Assembly (NCBI GenBank): GCA_029975165.1
Contig: JARKPR010000047.1
Coordinates: 124,001 to 188,000, forward strand
Direction: 5' to 3'
DNA length: 64,000 nt
Origin: Selenomonadales bacterium
Lineage (GTDB): Bacteria; Bacillota; Negativicutes; Sporomusales; UBA7701
Shown: positions 1 to 9,043 of the stretch, piece by piece
Position numbering within the stretch: position 1 is the first letter of the stretch
Layout of the letters: every line of letters starts with the position of its first letter
Notes under the pieces: model-generated
Databases searched by the model: none
Told to the model about the DNA's origin: nothing
The model's input: the letters and a program-made list of their open reading frames with translations, nothing else
Translations under genes and position numbers: made by a program

Positions 1-803
1 AGAAAGTTGGCGGACAGGCTGTTTCCGCCGAGCCATTCGCGGATCCAAGCTTCCGGCAGGAGGTAGCCGATGACGCCGACGAGAAACACGCCGCCCAGCA
101 GCAGCGGGAAGATGATACGCACGAACCACCAGCTTTCCTGCATCCATTGCCTGAGCTCTTCGCGGCCGATGGTCTGCCAGGCGTAGGCGGCGGTCAGCAG
201 CGTCAGGCCGCCCCACACGGCGACTTTCACCCAGTACGGCCCGCTCTGCACGAGGTAGTTGGGCAGCAGCAGGGTGAGGACGAGTAGCACGATCAGGATC
301 AGGCTCTTGCGTTCGATGAACGACGTGCCTTCCGTCGAAGTGCCGGGCGTTACGGTTCGTTGCGGGTGCGGCCGATTGCGGAAGGCGACGGTTATGACCA
401 TGCCGACGGCGAAGGCCATCAGCAGCGCGGCGATGATCCGGGCGACGACCATTTCGGCGCCGAGGATGGTGCCGGTGTAAGTTAGCGCCAGCACGTTGGC
501 GGCCGGCGCGACCCAGAGAATGATGAAGGCGGCGCCGATCCCCGCGCCGGCGTAGTACAGGCCGCTGGCCACCGGGATGACCGTGCACGAACACGCGGCG
601 ATGAGGAAGCTCGCGCCGCAGGCCAGGGGAAATGACTTGCCTTTATTGACCTGTTCGCCGAGCAACGCCAGGATCGCCTCCCGACGGATAAAGGTAACCA
701 TCGCCCCGGCCAGCAGGAAGGCCGGCACAAGGCAGGTCAGGACGTGGGTGGCGATGTAATCGTTCAGGGCGGTCAATCCGGCGCTCAGGATTCCGGTCAG
801 CAT
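1..803 (-). CDS. PF03773 (DUF318/ArsP-like) permease, C-terminus beyond window
   Basis: Reading leftwards from an ATG at 803, the frame stays open to the window edge (267 codons), so the C-terminus is missing. The protein is almost entirely hydrophobic with several membrane spans. It carries the motif CSCTVIPVASGLYYAGAG near residues 75-92, the Cys-Ser-Cys signature of PF03773 permeases (ArsP-like organoarsenical exporters and uncharacterised relatives). A charged loop around residues 155-175 separates the two halves, as is usual in the family. A second, more distant member lies at 4756-5805. The substrate cannot be read from sequence; an arsenic or metalloid role is suggested only by family and neighbours. 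The start is the only ATG near the N-terminus, with an AGAGACGAG purine stretch upstream. Confidence 0.8.
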   Translation of the reverse strand, partial: MLTGILSAGLTALNDYIATHVLTCLVPAFLLAGAMVTFIRREAILALLGEQVNKGKSFPLACGASFLIAACSCTVIPVASGLYYAGAGIGAAFIILWVAPAANVLALTYTGTILGAEMVVARIIAALLMAFAVGMVITVAFRNRPHPQRTVTPGTSTEGTSFIERKSLILIVLLVLTLLLPNYLVQSGPYWVKVAVWGGLTLLTAAYAWQTIGREELRQWMQESWWFVRIIFPLLLGGVFLVGVIGYLLPEAWIREWLGGNSLSANF

Positions 804-891
804 GATGGACTCGTCTCTTCGAATCGTCGAAGGCGCTCACCGCTCGATTTCCGCTGTCGTCATCTGGCGGCCTGCTTGGCCAAGAATTGGG

Positions 892-901
892 TGAGCGCTC
901 A
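892..901. promoter_or_regulatory. Palindrome in the permease-tag intergenic region
   Basis: The 252-bp gap between the divergent permease (start 803) and tag (start 1056) contains the perfect 10-bp palindrome TGAGCGCTCA, flanked by ATTGGG on the left and ATCC on the right. It could be an operator for either gene. No recognised regulator site matches it and no ArsR-type gene is adjacent, so the role is unknown. Confidence 0.25.
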
Positions 902-1055
902 ATCCAAATATAGACTGGTCAACCGGGCTTTTCCGTGGCAGACGTTCGATGGGGTCCAAACGACTCGACCGACATGCGGGACTTGCAGATCAGATCCGAA
1001 ACGAGATCATGGCGTTTAGCGGTAGACTTCGTGGTTTTCGGAAATAGCGAACCCA

Positions 1056-1628
1056 ATGGAACGTTGTCCCTGGTGTGAAGGCTTTGACCTCTATCGTCAA
1101 TATCACGACGAAGAGTGGGGCGTGCCGCTCCATAACGACAGGGCTCTGTTCGAGCTTCTGATTCTGGAAGGTGCGCAGGCGGGGCTGTCCTGGGCCACGA
1201 TCCTCAAGAAACGCGATCGCTATCGCCAGGTCTTCGACGGATTCCAGCCACATCTGATTGCGCACTACGACGAAGCCAAGGTAGCAGCGTTATTGGCGGA
1301 TCCGGGGATCGTCCGGAATCGGGCCAAGGTGGCCGCGACCATTCAGAACGCCAGGGCATTCCTCGAGCTGACTGCGAACGGGCGGGCCTTCAGCGACTTC
1401 CTCTGGCAATTCGTGGATGGCAAGCCGGTCCAGAATGACTGGAACTCGCTGGCCGAAGTGCCCGCCAGAACGCCTCAATCGGATGCGATGAGCAAGGCGA
1501 TGGGGCGCGCCGGATTCAAGTTTGTCGGGTCGACCCTCTGTTACGCGTTCATGCAGGCGGCAGGCATGGTCAATGACCATCTGAAGACGTGTTTCCGCCA
1601 TGAACAGGTCAAAACCGGGTTACGTTGA
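1056..1628 (+). CDS. tag: DNA-3-methyladenine glycosylase I
   Basis: This cytoplasmic base-excision repair enzyme removes 3-methyladenine from alkylated DNA. The 190-residue length equals the family norm. The zinc snap residues known from E. coli Tag are at identical positions: Cys4, His17, His175 and Cys179. The catalytic-pocket Glu38 lies in FELLILEGAQAGLSW, with Trp46 following. The ATG at 1056 begins MERCPWC, the canonical N-terminus. Its 3' end overlaps the longest possible frame of the next gene, but the likely rlmA start at 1669 leaves a 40-bp gap, so the two may be cotranscribed. Nothing unusual is seen. Confidence 0.96.
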   Translation: MERCPWCEGFDLYRQYHDEEWGVPLHNDRALFELLILEGAQAGLSWATILKKRDRYRQVFDGFQPHLIAHYDEAKVAALLADPGIVRNRAKVAATIQNARAFLELTANGRAFSDFLWQFVDGKPVQNDWNSLAEVPARTPQSDAMSKAMGRAGFKFVGSTLCYAFMQAAGMVNDHLKTCFRHEQVKTGLR

Positions 1629-1668
1629 AGGCGCACTGACGAGCGCAACGCTGCCAGGATTCAGGTCC

Positions 1669-2511
1669 ATGAACATCACGCCATTCACCGCACTTGCCTG
1701 CCCACTGGACGGGCGACCATTGCGCAGCAACGGGACCGCATGGCGCTGTGCGGACGGCCACAGTTTTGACATCGCCAGCCAGGGCTACACCCATTTGCTG
1801 CCGGTCCAGAACAAACGCTCGCGCGACCCCGGCGACAGCAAGGAGATGGTTGCCGCCCGGCGGCGCTTCCTCGATGCTGGCCATTACCGGCCGATCGCCG
1901 AGGCGGCAACGCGTGCCGTCCTGGCGGATGCAGCCCCCGGCGCAACGATTCGCTGTCTCGATGCCGGTTGCGGCGAAGGCTACTATCTGCGCCAGCTTGC
2001 CGCTGGTGCCGATGAGGCAAGGCACTTGGCGCTGATCGGGCTGGATATCTCCAAGTGGGCGGTTCTCTCTGCCGCAAAACAGGACAGCCGGATGGCCTGG
2101 GTCGTCGGCAGCAACGCCAACCTGCCGGTGTTGCCGGGCGCGCTGGATTGCGTTTTGTGCATGTTCGGATTTCCCGTCTATGCCGAACTTGCCCGGGTGC
2201 TCGCCGCAGGGGGCCAACTAGTGCAGATCGATGCCGGACCGGACCATCTGCGCGAATTGCGCGAGATCATCTATCCCGTCCTGAAAGCGGAACGCGCGAT
2301 CGATACGCCCGTGCCGCCCGGCTTTGCCGGTTTATCGAAGGAGACGCTGCGCTATCCGGTCGAGATCAGCGGGCAGCAACAGATCGCCGACCTGCTGGCG
2401 ATGACACCGCACCTGTTTCGCGCGAGCAGCGAAGGCAAAGCCAGGGTGGCGGCCCTGCAATCCCTGTCGGTTACTGTCGATGTTCGGCTGAATCGCTACG
2501 TCAGAACATGA
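1669..2511 (+). CDS. rlmA: 23S rRNA (guanine-N1)-methyltransferase RlmA
   Basis: This SAM-dependent enzyme methylates a guanine in 23S rRNA. The N-terminus holds the RlmA zinc finger: Cys11, Cys27 and His31 are present, while the second Cys of the E. coli CPLC motif is Asp14 (CPLDG). As I recall, Pseudomonas homologues have the same replacement. The RlmA signature LLPVQNKRSRDPGDSKEM follows at about residues 43-60, then the SAM motif CLDAGCGEG at 96-104. I chose ATG 1669 (MNITPF) over an upstream ATG at 1600 because the 23 extra residues have no family counterpart and overlap tag. The product is 280 aa. Confidence 0.92.
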   Translation: MNITPFTALACPLDGRPLRSNGTAWRCADGHSFDIASQGYTHLLPVQNKRSRDPGDSKEMVAARRRFLDAGHYRPIAEAATRAVLADAAPGATIRCLDAGCGEGYYLRQLAAGADEARHLALIGLDISKWAVLSAAKQDSRMAWVVGSNANLPVLPGALDCVLCMFGFPVYAELARVLAAGGQLVQIDAGPDHLRELREIIYPVLKAERAIDTPVPPGFAGLSKETLRYPVEISGQQQIADLLAMTPHLFRASSEGKARVAALQSLSVTVDVRLNRYVRT

Positions 2512-2553
2512 AAGACAGTTGTTTCCATCCCGACGGCCGGGCAGGACAGCGAT

Positions 2554-3252
2554 TCACCTCAGATCGAACAAGAGCAGTTCCGAATCCTCATCGGCCGTGA
2601 TGTCGAGCGATTCTTCCGCCTCGATCTTGGCGGCATCGCCGGTCTTCAGCGCGATGCCGTTGACGCGTACCGCGCCCTTGACGAGATGCAGGTAGGCAAG
2701 CCGCCCGGCGGCGAGCCGGTGCGAAACCCGTTCCTGCGGACTCAGCAGACTGGCGAACAGATCGGCATCCTGGTGAATGGTGACACTGCCTTCCCGCCCG
2801 TCGCGGGACGCGACCAGGCGCAGGCGGCCCCGTTTGTCCTCCGGAGCGAAATGCTTCTCCTCGTAGCCCGGCGCAATGCCGAGAGCATCCGGCTGGATCC
2901 AGATCTGGAGAAAGTGCACCGGCGCAGTCGGCGACGGGTTGAACTCACTGTGCTGCACGCCGGTGCCGGCGCTCATGCGCTGCACGTCGCCGGGGCGAAT
3001 GACCGTGCCGTTGCCCATGCTGTCCTTGTGCTGCAATTGCCCGGACAGGACGTAGCTGATGATCTCCATGTCCCGGTGGCCGTGCGTGCCGAAGCCCTTG
3101 CCGGGCTGGACGCGGTCTTCGTTGATGACACGTAGCGGTCCCCATCCCATTTCTCGCGGATCGTAGTAGTCGGCGAAGGAAAAGGTGTGATCACTTTGCA
3201 GCCAGCCATGATCGGCATGGCCGCGGTCGGAACTCTTGCGAAGGACAATCAT
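2554..3252 (-). CDS. Pirin-family protein (YhhW-like, putative quercetin 2,3-dioxygenase)
   Basis: A 232-residue bicupin. The metal ligands of E. coli YhhW are at identical positions: His57 and His59 in GTHGH, and His101 and Glu103 in QHSE. The motifs [13 protein letters not shown] and [15 protein letters not shown] are typical of pirins. YhhW has quercetinase activity in vitro, but the physiological substrate in bacteria is unknown. The gene is convergent with rlmA and transcribed alone. The start at 3252 ([18 protein letters not shown]) matches the family N-terminus. Confidence 0.93.
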   Translation of the reverse strand: MIVLRKSSDRGHADHGWLQSDHTFSFADYYDPREMGWGPLRVINEDRVQPGKGFGTHGHRDMEIISYVLSGQLQHKDSMGNGTVIRPGDVQRMSAGTGVQHSEFNPSPTAPVHFLQIWIQPDALGIAPGYEEKHFAPEDKRGRLRLVASRDGREGSVTIHQDADLFASLLSPQERVSHRLAAGRLAYLHLVKGAVRVNGIALKTGDAAKIEAEESLDITADEDSELLLFDLR

Positions 3253-3583
3253 GAAAACCTCGGTGAAGTTGTCGAAGGGAAAAGGCGGAGGGTGCGATCA
3301 GTGGCCTTCGCCATTGCCGAACATGGTCGTGCTCGTTCGTTTGTGGAACACTCGTTGTTGAGTATTTTGCTCAGGTTTGGTTCGCGGAAATTTCCGCACA
3401 AGCAGGGCACCTGACGGTAACCATCGGCTTTCGCCCTATGGGTCTTCGCGCCGGACCGCGACGACTCCCTCGACAGCAAAGGGCGGTCGATAACAGGACA
3501 GCCATGGACCTATCCGGCCGGGCACTATTCATTGCCGTAAAGGTCTCTAGCTGGACTGGTTTCTTTAGCGCATGGAGAACGAT
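3253..3583. promoter_or_regulatory. Divergent promoter region, pirin / TMEM175-like gene
   Basis: This 330-bp non-coding stretch separates two divergent genes. It contains a perfect 14-bp palindrome GCGGAAATTTCCGC at 3384-3397, a reasonable operator candidate. No strong -35/-10 pair, terminator or small gene was recognised. The ATG at 3572 is followed 12 bases later by a better-placed start, so I leave 3572-3583 as leader carrying the ribosome-binding site GGAG at 3574-3577. Confidence 0.35.
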
Positions 3584-4177
3584 ATGGGCAAGGGGCGCCT
3601 GGAAGCGTTCAGCGATGGCGTGATGGCCATCATCATCACGATCATGGTTCTGGAATTGAAGGTGCCACACGGCGAGCGTCTGGATGCCCTGACTTCCTTG
3701 ATTCCCGTGTTCTTCAGCTACGTGTTGAGCTTCGTCTATGTCGGCATCTACTGGAACAATCACCACCACATGCTGCATGCAGCGCAAAAAGTGACCGGGC
3801 CGATCCTTTGGGCGAACCTGCATCTGTTGTTCTGGCTGTCGCTGTTCCCGTTTGCCACGGGATGGATGGGAGAAAACCACTTTGCGGCGGTGCCGTCGGC
3901 CGTCTACGGTGTGGTGCTGTTCATGGCTGCCGTCGCCTACTGGGTACTCCAGAAAACCATTATTTCCTCGCAAGGCGAGGGTTCCCTCCTGAAAAAAGCG
4001 TTGGGCGGCGACTGGAAAGGCAAGTCCTCGCCGATGGTCTATGCCTTCGCCATGCTGTCCGCCTTCTGGTCGCCATCGCTGGCGCAAGGGTTGTATGCCC
4101 TGGTTGCGCTGATCTGGCTGATTCCGGACCGGCGTATCGAAAAGGTTTTGGTAAAGAGGGAAGAGCAAGCGGGTTGA
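3584..4177 (+). CDS. DUF1211/TMEM175-family integral membrane protein (putative K+ channel)
   Basis: The N-terminal signature RLEAFSDGVMAIIITIMVLELKVP (FSDG at residues 9-12) is diagnostic of the DUF1211/TMEM175 family, whose bacterial members form potassium-permeable channels. About six membrane spans are visible in 197 residues, including the conserved YWNNHHHML segment after the third. The start at 3584 is preferred over the ATG at 3572 because GGAG sits six bases upstream of it. The gene stands alone. Channel activity is inferred from family membership. Confidence 0.87.
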   Translation: MGKGRLEAFSDGVMAIIITIMVLELKVPHGERLDALTSLIPVFFSYVLSFVYVGIYWNNHHHMLHAAQKVTGPILWANLHLLFWLSLFPFATGWMGENHFAAVPSAVYGVVLFMAAVAYWVLQKTIISSQGEGSLLKKALGGDWKGKSSPMVYAFAMLSAFWSPSLAQGLYALVALIWLIPDRRIEKVLVKREEQAG

Positions 4178-4271
4178 GTCCATCTTTGATCGGGCACTTT
4201 CGTTGGAATTCAACTTTCCGGAAAAAGCGCAGTCGAATCGGGTGATCGGTGGTTCATGAGGAGGACGTAAC

Positions 4272-4664
4272 ATGTGCACTCATCACTCGACGGCGCTTCC
4301 CAGCCACGAAATTCTGTCGAAGCTCGCGTGCGACGACCCTCAGGCGTTTGAAGCATTGCGCGAGGAACTGGTCGCTTGCTTCATAGGTGAGGCCCCCGAA
4401 CGAATCCGGCCGCGCTTGTGCGGGATCCAGTTTCGGGTGGATGCCATCCGCCGGCTGTCACGGACACCGTTGGGGGCGCTCGTGAAATTACAGGCGATGA
4501 TGTGGAGCAGCTTCCTCAGGATGGACGAGGAATTGCAGTGTTTTGCGGAGTCGGCCGGCAACCGATCATGGGCGCGCAGCAAGCAGTTTGGCCTTGGCCG
4601 CGTTTCCCCCAAGAGCGCCCGTATCATCGAGTTCCGGCCGCGCGTGTCCTCTGAAAGACGGTAG
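4272..4664 (+). CDS. DUF3135 family protein
   Basis: A 130-residue soluble protein. The segment from ILSKLACDDPQAFEALR through IRPRLCGIQFRVDA to KLQAMMWSSF matches my memory of the DUF3135 family, small proteobacterial proteins of unknown function. A strong ribosome-binding site (GAGGAGG) precedes the ATG. The last 35 residues are basic and lack family resemblance. No catalytic motif or membrane segment is seen, so I assign no function. It precedes the permease operon by 91 bp, and an inverted repeat lies between. Confidence 0.7.
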   Translation: MCTHHSTALPSHEILSKLACDDPQAFEALREELVACFIGEAPERIRPRLCGIQFRVDAIRRLSRTPLGALVKLQAMMWSSFLRMDEELQCFAESAGNRSWARSKQFGLGRVSPKSARIIEFRPRVSSERR

Positions 4665-4720
4665 TCGCGGCGGCCTGACTCGGGCGATTGCATCCTTTTC
4701 GGGTTTCATTCGTCTACCTT

Positions 4721-4740
4721 GGTGAGTACCACTATTCACC
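4721..4740. promoter_or_regulatory. Inverted repeat upstream of permease operon
   Basis: GGTGA and TCACC half-sites are separated by ten bases, just 15 bp before the GTG start of the permease. The position suits an operator that represses or activates the permease-reductase-thioredoxin operon. No cognate regulator gene is adjacent, and the motif matches no regulator site I can name. Confidence 0.3.
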
Positions 4741-4755
4741 GATGGGAGTTGTCCT

Positions 4756-5805
4756 GTGTCTGCCGAATCTCAAGTTCTTCCTTCCCCCACGCTCGGTCGT
4801 TGGCTGGCTGGAATCCTCGTGGCCACCGCCCTCTGGTTGCTGGCCTACAGTAATCTGAGCGCTTTTGCCGATGCCTTCATTGCCGCACTTGGATTGACCC
4901 GCGAAACGCACTTCGGCGAAGCGGTGCATTTCTTCATCTACGACACGCCCAAGGTGTTGTTGCTGCTCACAGGCATCGTCTTCGTCATGGGCATCGTGCA
5001 GACGTTCTTCGCCCCGGAGCGTACGCGTGCGCTGCTGTCGGGCAAGCGGGTCGGCGTCGGCAATGTGCTGTCGGCGACGCTGGGCATCGTCACGCCGTTC
5101 TGCTCGTGTTCGGCGGTGCCGCTGTTCATCGGATTCCTGTCGGCCGGCGTACCGCTGGGCGTGACTTTCTCCTTCCTGATCTCCGCGCCGATGGTCAATG
5201 AAGTCGCGCTGGTGCTGCTGTTCGGCATGTTCGGCTGGAAGGTCGCGGCGCTGTATCTGGGCATGGGGCTACTGGTGGCGATCGTCGCCGGTTTTGTCAT
5301 CGGCGAGTTGAAGATGGAACGCCACCTGGAAGACTGGGTGCAAAAGATCCACGCCGGCCACGTCGATCCGTCGGTCGGCCTCAATCTCGGCTGGATCGAG
5401 CGCTTCGAGGCCGGCTGGAGCCACGTCAGGCAGATCGTTGGCAAGGTGTGGCCGTACATCCTCCTCGGCATTGGCCTGGGCGCAGCGATTCACGGCTATG
5501 TGCCGGAGGATTTCATGGCCTCGTTCATGGGCAAGGACGTGTGGTGGGCGGTGCCGGCCGCCGTCGTGCTCGGCGTGCCGATGTACACCAACGCTGCCGG
5601 CATCATCCCGATCGTCGAGGCGCTGATCGGCAAAGGCGCGGCGCTGGGTACGGTGCTGGCCTTCATGATGGCCGTCATCGCGCTCTCGGCGCCGGAGATG
5701 ATCATCCTCAGGAAGGCGCTCAAGCCGAGGCTGATCGCCACCTTTGCGGGTGTCGTGGCGATTGGAATTCTTCTCGTTGGTTACGTGTTCAATCTCGTTA
5801 TTTGA
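4756..5805 (+). CDS. PF03773 permease (UPF0718/DUF318 type)
   Basis: A 349-residue polytopic inner-membrane protein with about eight to ten spans. The motif TPFCSCSAVPLFIGFLSAG near residue 117 and a second conserved half ending in PMYTNAAGIIPI match PF03773 permeases. The family includes ArsP and SO_0444-like predicted metalloid or thiol exporters. The start is a GTG preceded by GGGAG. The gene is followed 18 bp later by a ProC-like reductase and then a small CxxC protein, which suggests that redox chemistry supports transport. The substrate is unknown; an arsenic link is inference from family and from the arr-like locus downstream. Confidence 0.87.
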   Translation: MSAESQVLPSPTLGRWLAGILVATALWLLAYSNLSAFADAFIAALGLTRETHFGEAVHFFIYDTPKVLLLLTGIVFVMGIVQTFFAPERTRALLSGKRVGVGNVLSATLGIVTPFCSCSAVPLFIGFLSAGVPLGVTFSFLISAPMVNEVALVLLFGMFGWKVAALYLGMGLLVAIVAGFVIGELKMERHLEDWVQKIHAGHVDPSVGLNLGWIERFEAGWSHVRQIVGKVWPYILLGIGLGAAIHGYVPEDFMASFMGKDVWWAVPAAVVLGVPMYTNAAGIIPIVEALIGKGAALGTVLAFMMAVIALSAPEMIILRKALKPRLIATFAGVVAIGILLVGYVFNLVI

Positions 5806-5823
5806 TAAATGAAAGGGAGGCAA

Positions 5824-6594
5824 ATGTTTGATTCAGTCAGTTTCATCGGCTCCGGCCGTGTTGCCCGCATCATGCTGGGCGGTTGGAAGAAAGCCAATGC
5901 CCTACCATCCATCATCCTCGCCTACGACTCGAATCCTTCTGCGGTGGCGACGCTACAGGCGGAGTTTCCGGGCGTTGCCGCGGCAACACTGGACGAAGCG
6001 GCCGGCGCCGATCTGGTCTTTGGCGCGCTGCACCCGCCAGCCATGCCTGAAATGCTGGCGACCATCGCCGGAAAACTGAAAGAAGGAGCGGTCTTCTGTT
6101 CGCTTTCGCCGAAGGTAAAGCTGGCGACGCTCAAGGAGAAGCTGGGCGGCTTTGCCCGCCTGGCACGGATCAATCCGAACTCCCCTGGCATCGTTGGCAA
6201 GGGCTTCAACCCGATAGCCTTTGCCGAGGAAATGCCGGTTGCCGCCCGCAGCGAGCTTCTGAATCTGCTCAAGCCATTGGGGCAATCGCCGCAGGTTGAA
6301 GAAAGACTGCTGGAAAGCTACGCCGTTATCAGCGCCATGGGGCCGACCTATTTCGGATTCCAGTTTGCCGAAGTGGAAAAGCTGGCCAACGCATTTGGTC
6401 TCGACCCTGCGGCCGCGCGCGAGGCTGTGCGTGCCATGCTGCATGGCACGGTCGACATGCTGTTCGCCAGCGATCTGCCGAGGGAGAAGCTGCTTGACCT
6501 GGTACCTGTTCGTCCGCTTGCCGAACAGGAAGGGGAAATCACCGGCATGCTGCAAAAGCAGATCGGGGGAATCTACGCCAAACTCACCAGTTGA
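5824..6594 (+). CDS. ProC-like NAD(P)-binding oxidoreductase
   Basis: A 256-residue protein with an N-terminal Rossmann fold (VSFIGSGRVARIMLGGW, residues 5-21) and the layout of pyrroline-5-carboxylate reductase or coenzyme F420-dependent NADP oxidoreductase families: FGALHPPAMPEML mid-domain, RINPNSPGIVGKG, then a helical C-terminal dimerisation domain. The canonical ProC C-terminal substrate motif is not evident, so a proline role is doubtful. ATG 5824 follows a textbook AAAGGGAGG, hence preferred over the in-frame ATG at 5809. It lies between the permease and the thioredoxin-like gene in an apparent operon. Confidence 0.77.
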   Translation: MFDSVSFIGSGRVARIMLGGWKKANALPSIILAYDSNPSAVATLQAEFPGVAAATLDEAAGADLVFGALHPPAMPEMLATIAGKLKEGAVFCSLSPKVKLATLKEKLGGFARLARINPNSPGIVGKGFNPIAFAEEMPVAARSELLNLLKPLGQSPQVEERLLESYAVISAMGPTYFGFQFAEVEKLANAFGLDPAAAREAVRAMLHGTVDMLFASDLPREKLLDLVPVRPLAEQEGEITGMLQKQIGGIYAKLTS

Positions 6595-6635
6595 TCGAGC
6601 TTTTCCGCCCGTTATCTGTCAAGAAGGAGAAAACC

Positions 6636-6866
6636 ATGAAAAACGTAAAAATTCTGGGCACCGGATGTGCCAACTGCAGGAACACATTGGCACTCGTCGA
6701 ACAGGTGGCCAAGGAGAAAGGTGTCGAAATCCAGTTGGAAAAAGTCGAGGATCTGCCCTCGATCATGGGGTTTGGGGTGATGTCGACGCCGGGGGTTGTG
6801 ATCGACGGGGTGGTCGTGCATGCTGGCGGGGTGCCGGCGAAGAGCAAGGTGGATAGTTGGTTCTGA
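6636..6866 (+). CDS. Thioredoxin-like 'redox-active disulfide protein 2'
   Basis: A 76-residue mini-thioredoxin. The N-terminus MKNVKILGTGCANC carries the redox pair Cys11-x2-Cys14, and VMSTPGVVIDG supplies the cis-proline loop. Family members (TIGR00412-type) often accompany PF03773 permeases. It probably cycles thiols for the permease or its substrate, but that is inference. The start at 6636 follows AAGGAG; the longer frame from 6591 is discarded because it overlaps the preceding stop region and adds non-homologous residues. Confidence 0.87.
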   Translation: MKNVKILGTGCANCRNTLALVEQVAKEKGVEIQLEKVEDLPSIMGFGVMSTPGVVIDGVVVHAGGVPAKSKVDSWF

Positions 6867-6952
6867 ACGCGAGTCCTGAGTCACGGAAGCGTTCGAGGAG
6901 CAGCGGGTCAAACGGAAGCCGGAAATCTGCAGAGTCGTTGATGGAGAAAACA

Positions 6953-7654
6953 ATGAAGAAGATCCAGAAATTCCTGATCGGTGCCGTTTCTGCCGCTGCC
7001 ATGGTCATGGCAGGGTGCGCCGGAAATCCGGCAACATCGGGTGGCACGGCGGTTCCGCCATCGAATTCCGGATTCCTCTCGGACTACTCGAAGCTCAGGC
7101 CCGTTGACGGTGCCGATGGCACCTATCGATATGTCGATGGCAATGCCAATCTGCGCCCGTATGACAAAATCCTGATCGATCCTGTCCAGGTGTTCGTTAC
7201 CCCCGGTCCCGACTACAGCGGTGTGCAACCGGACGTGCTCAAGCGCATGGCGGACGTGTTCCGCATGGAATTCGTCGGGGCGATGCTCTCCGGATACCAC
7301 GTCGTCGAGAAGCCGGGGCCAGACGTTTTGCGTGTCCGGCTGGCCATCACCGGCGTGCAACCGGTCCGGCCGGATCTGACTGCTACCGATTTCCTCCCGA
7401 TCAAGGCCGTATTCAACGTGGCTCGCGACGCGGCGGGTGGGGCGCCGCAAGTCGCGGAAATGTCCGCCGAGGCCGAAGTGCTGGATGCGAATGGCCGAGT
7501 GGTGGGTGCTGCGGTGTCGACGCGCAAGGCCGGCAAGACGCTGCCGCAGGGCGAGAAGATCAAATGGGCCGACTTGCAGACCATCGCGGCGACATGGGCC
7601 AAGGGGTTGCGTCAGCAGATCGATTTTTCACGGGGCTACGCGCCGAGTAAATGA
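6953..7654 (+). CDS. DUF3313-family lipoprotein
   Basis: A 233-residue exported protein. A charged N-terminus MKKIQK, a hydrophobic stretch and the lipobox VMAGC (Cys22) mark a lipoprotein signal. The mature part (YSKLRPVDGADGTYRYVD ... YDKILIDPVQVFV) matches the DUF3313 pattern of envelope lipoproteins of unknown role. ATG 6953 is chosen because GGAG lies six bases upstream, within the codons of a competing upstream ATG at 6941. It is convergent with the sigma-54 activator gene. No function can be assigned. Confidence 0.82.
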   Translation: MKKIQKFLIGAVSAAAMVMAGCAGNPATSGGTAVPPSNSGFLSDYSKLRPVDGADGTYRYVDGNANLRPYDKILIDPVQVFVTPGPDYSGVQPDVLKRMADVFRMEFVGAMLSGYHVVEKPGPDVLRVRLAITGVQPVRPDLTATDFLPIKAVFNVARDAAGGAPQVAEMSAEAEVLDANGRVVGAAVSTRKAGKTLPQGEKIKWADLQTIAATWAKGLRQQIDFSRGYAPSK

Positions 7655-7663
7655 ACTTTAGGC

Positions 7664-7685
7664 GGAGCGGGAGTCTTCCCGCTTC
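7664..7685. terminator. Weak hairpin between convergent genes
   Basis: GCGGGA (7667-7672) and TCCCGC (7677-7682) flank a four-base loop between the ends of the DUF3313 gene and the sigma-54 activator gene. The following stretch is only moderately T-rich, so terminator function is tentative. Confidence 0.4.
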
Positions 7686-7714
7686 CTTGCTTACCGCAGG
7701 TGTACCTGCTTGGC

Positions 7715-9039
<1,325 letters not shown>

Positions 9040-9043
<4 letters not shown>

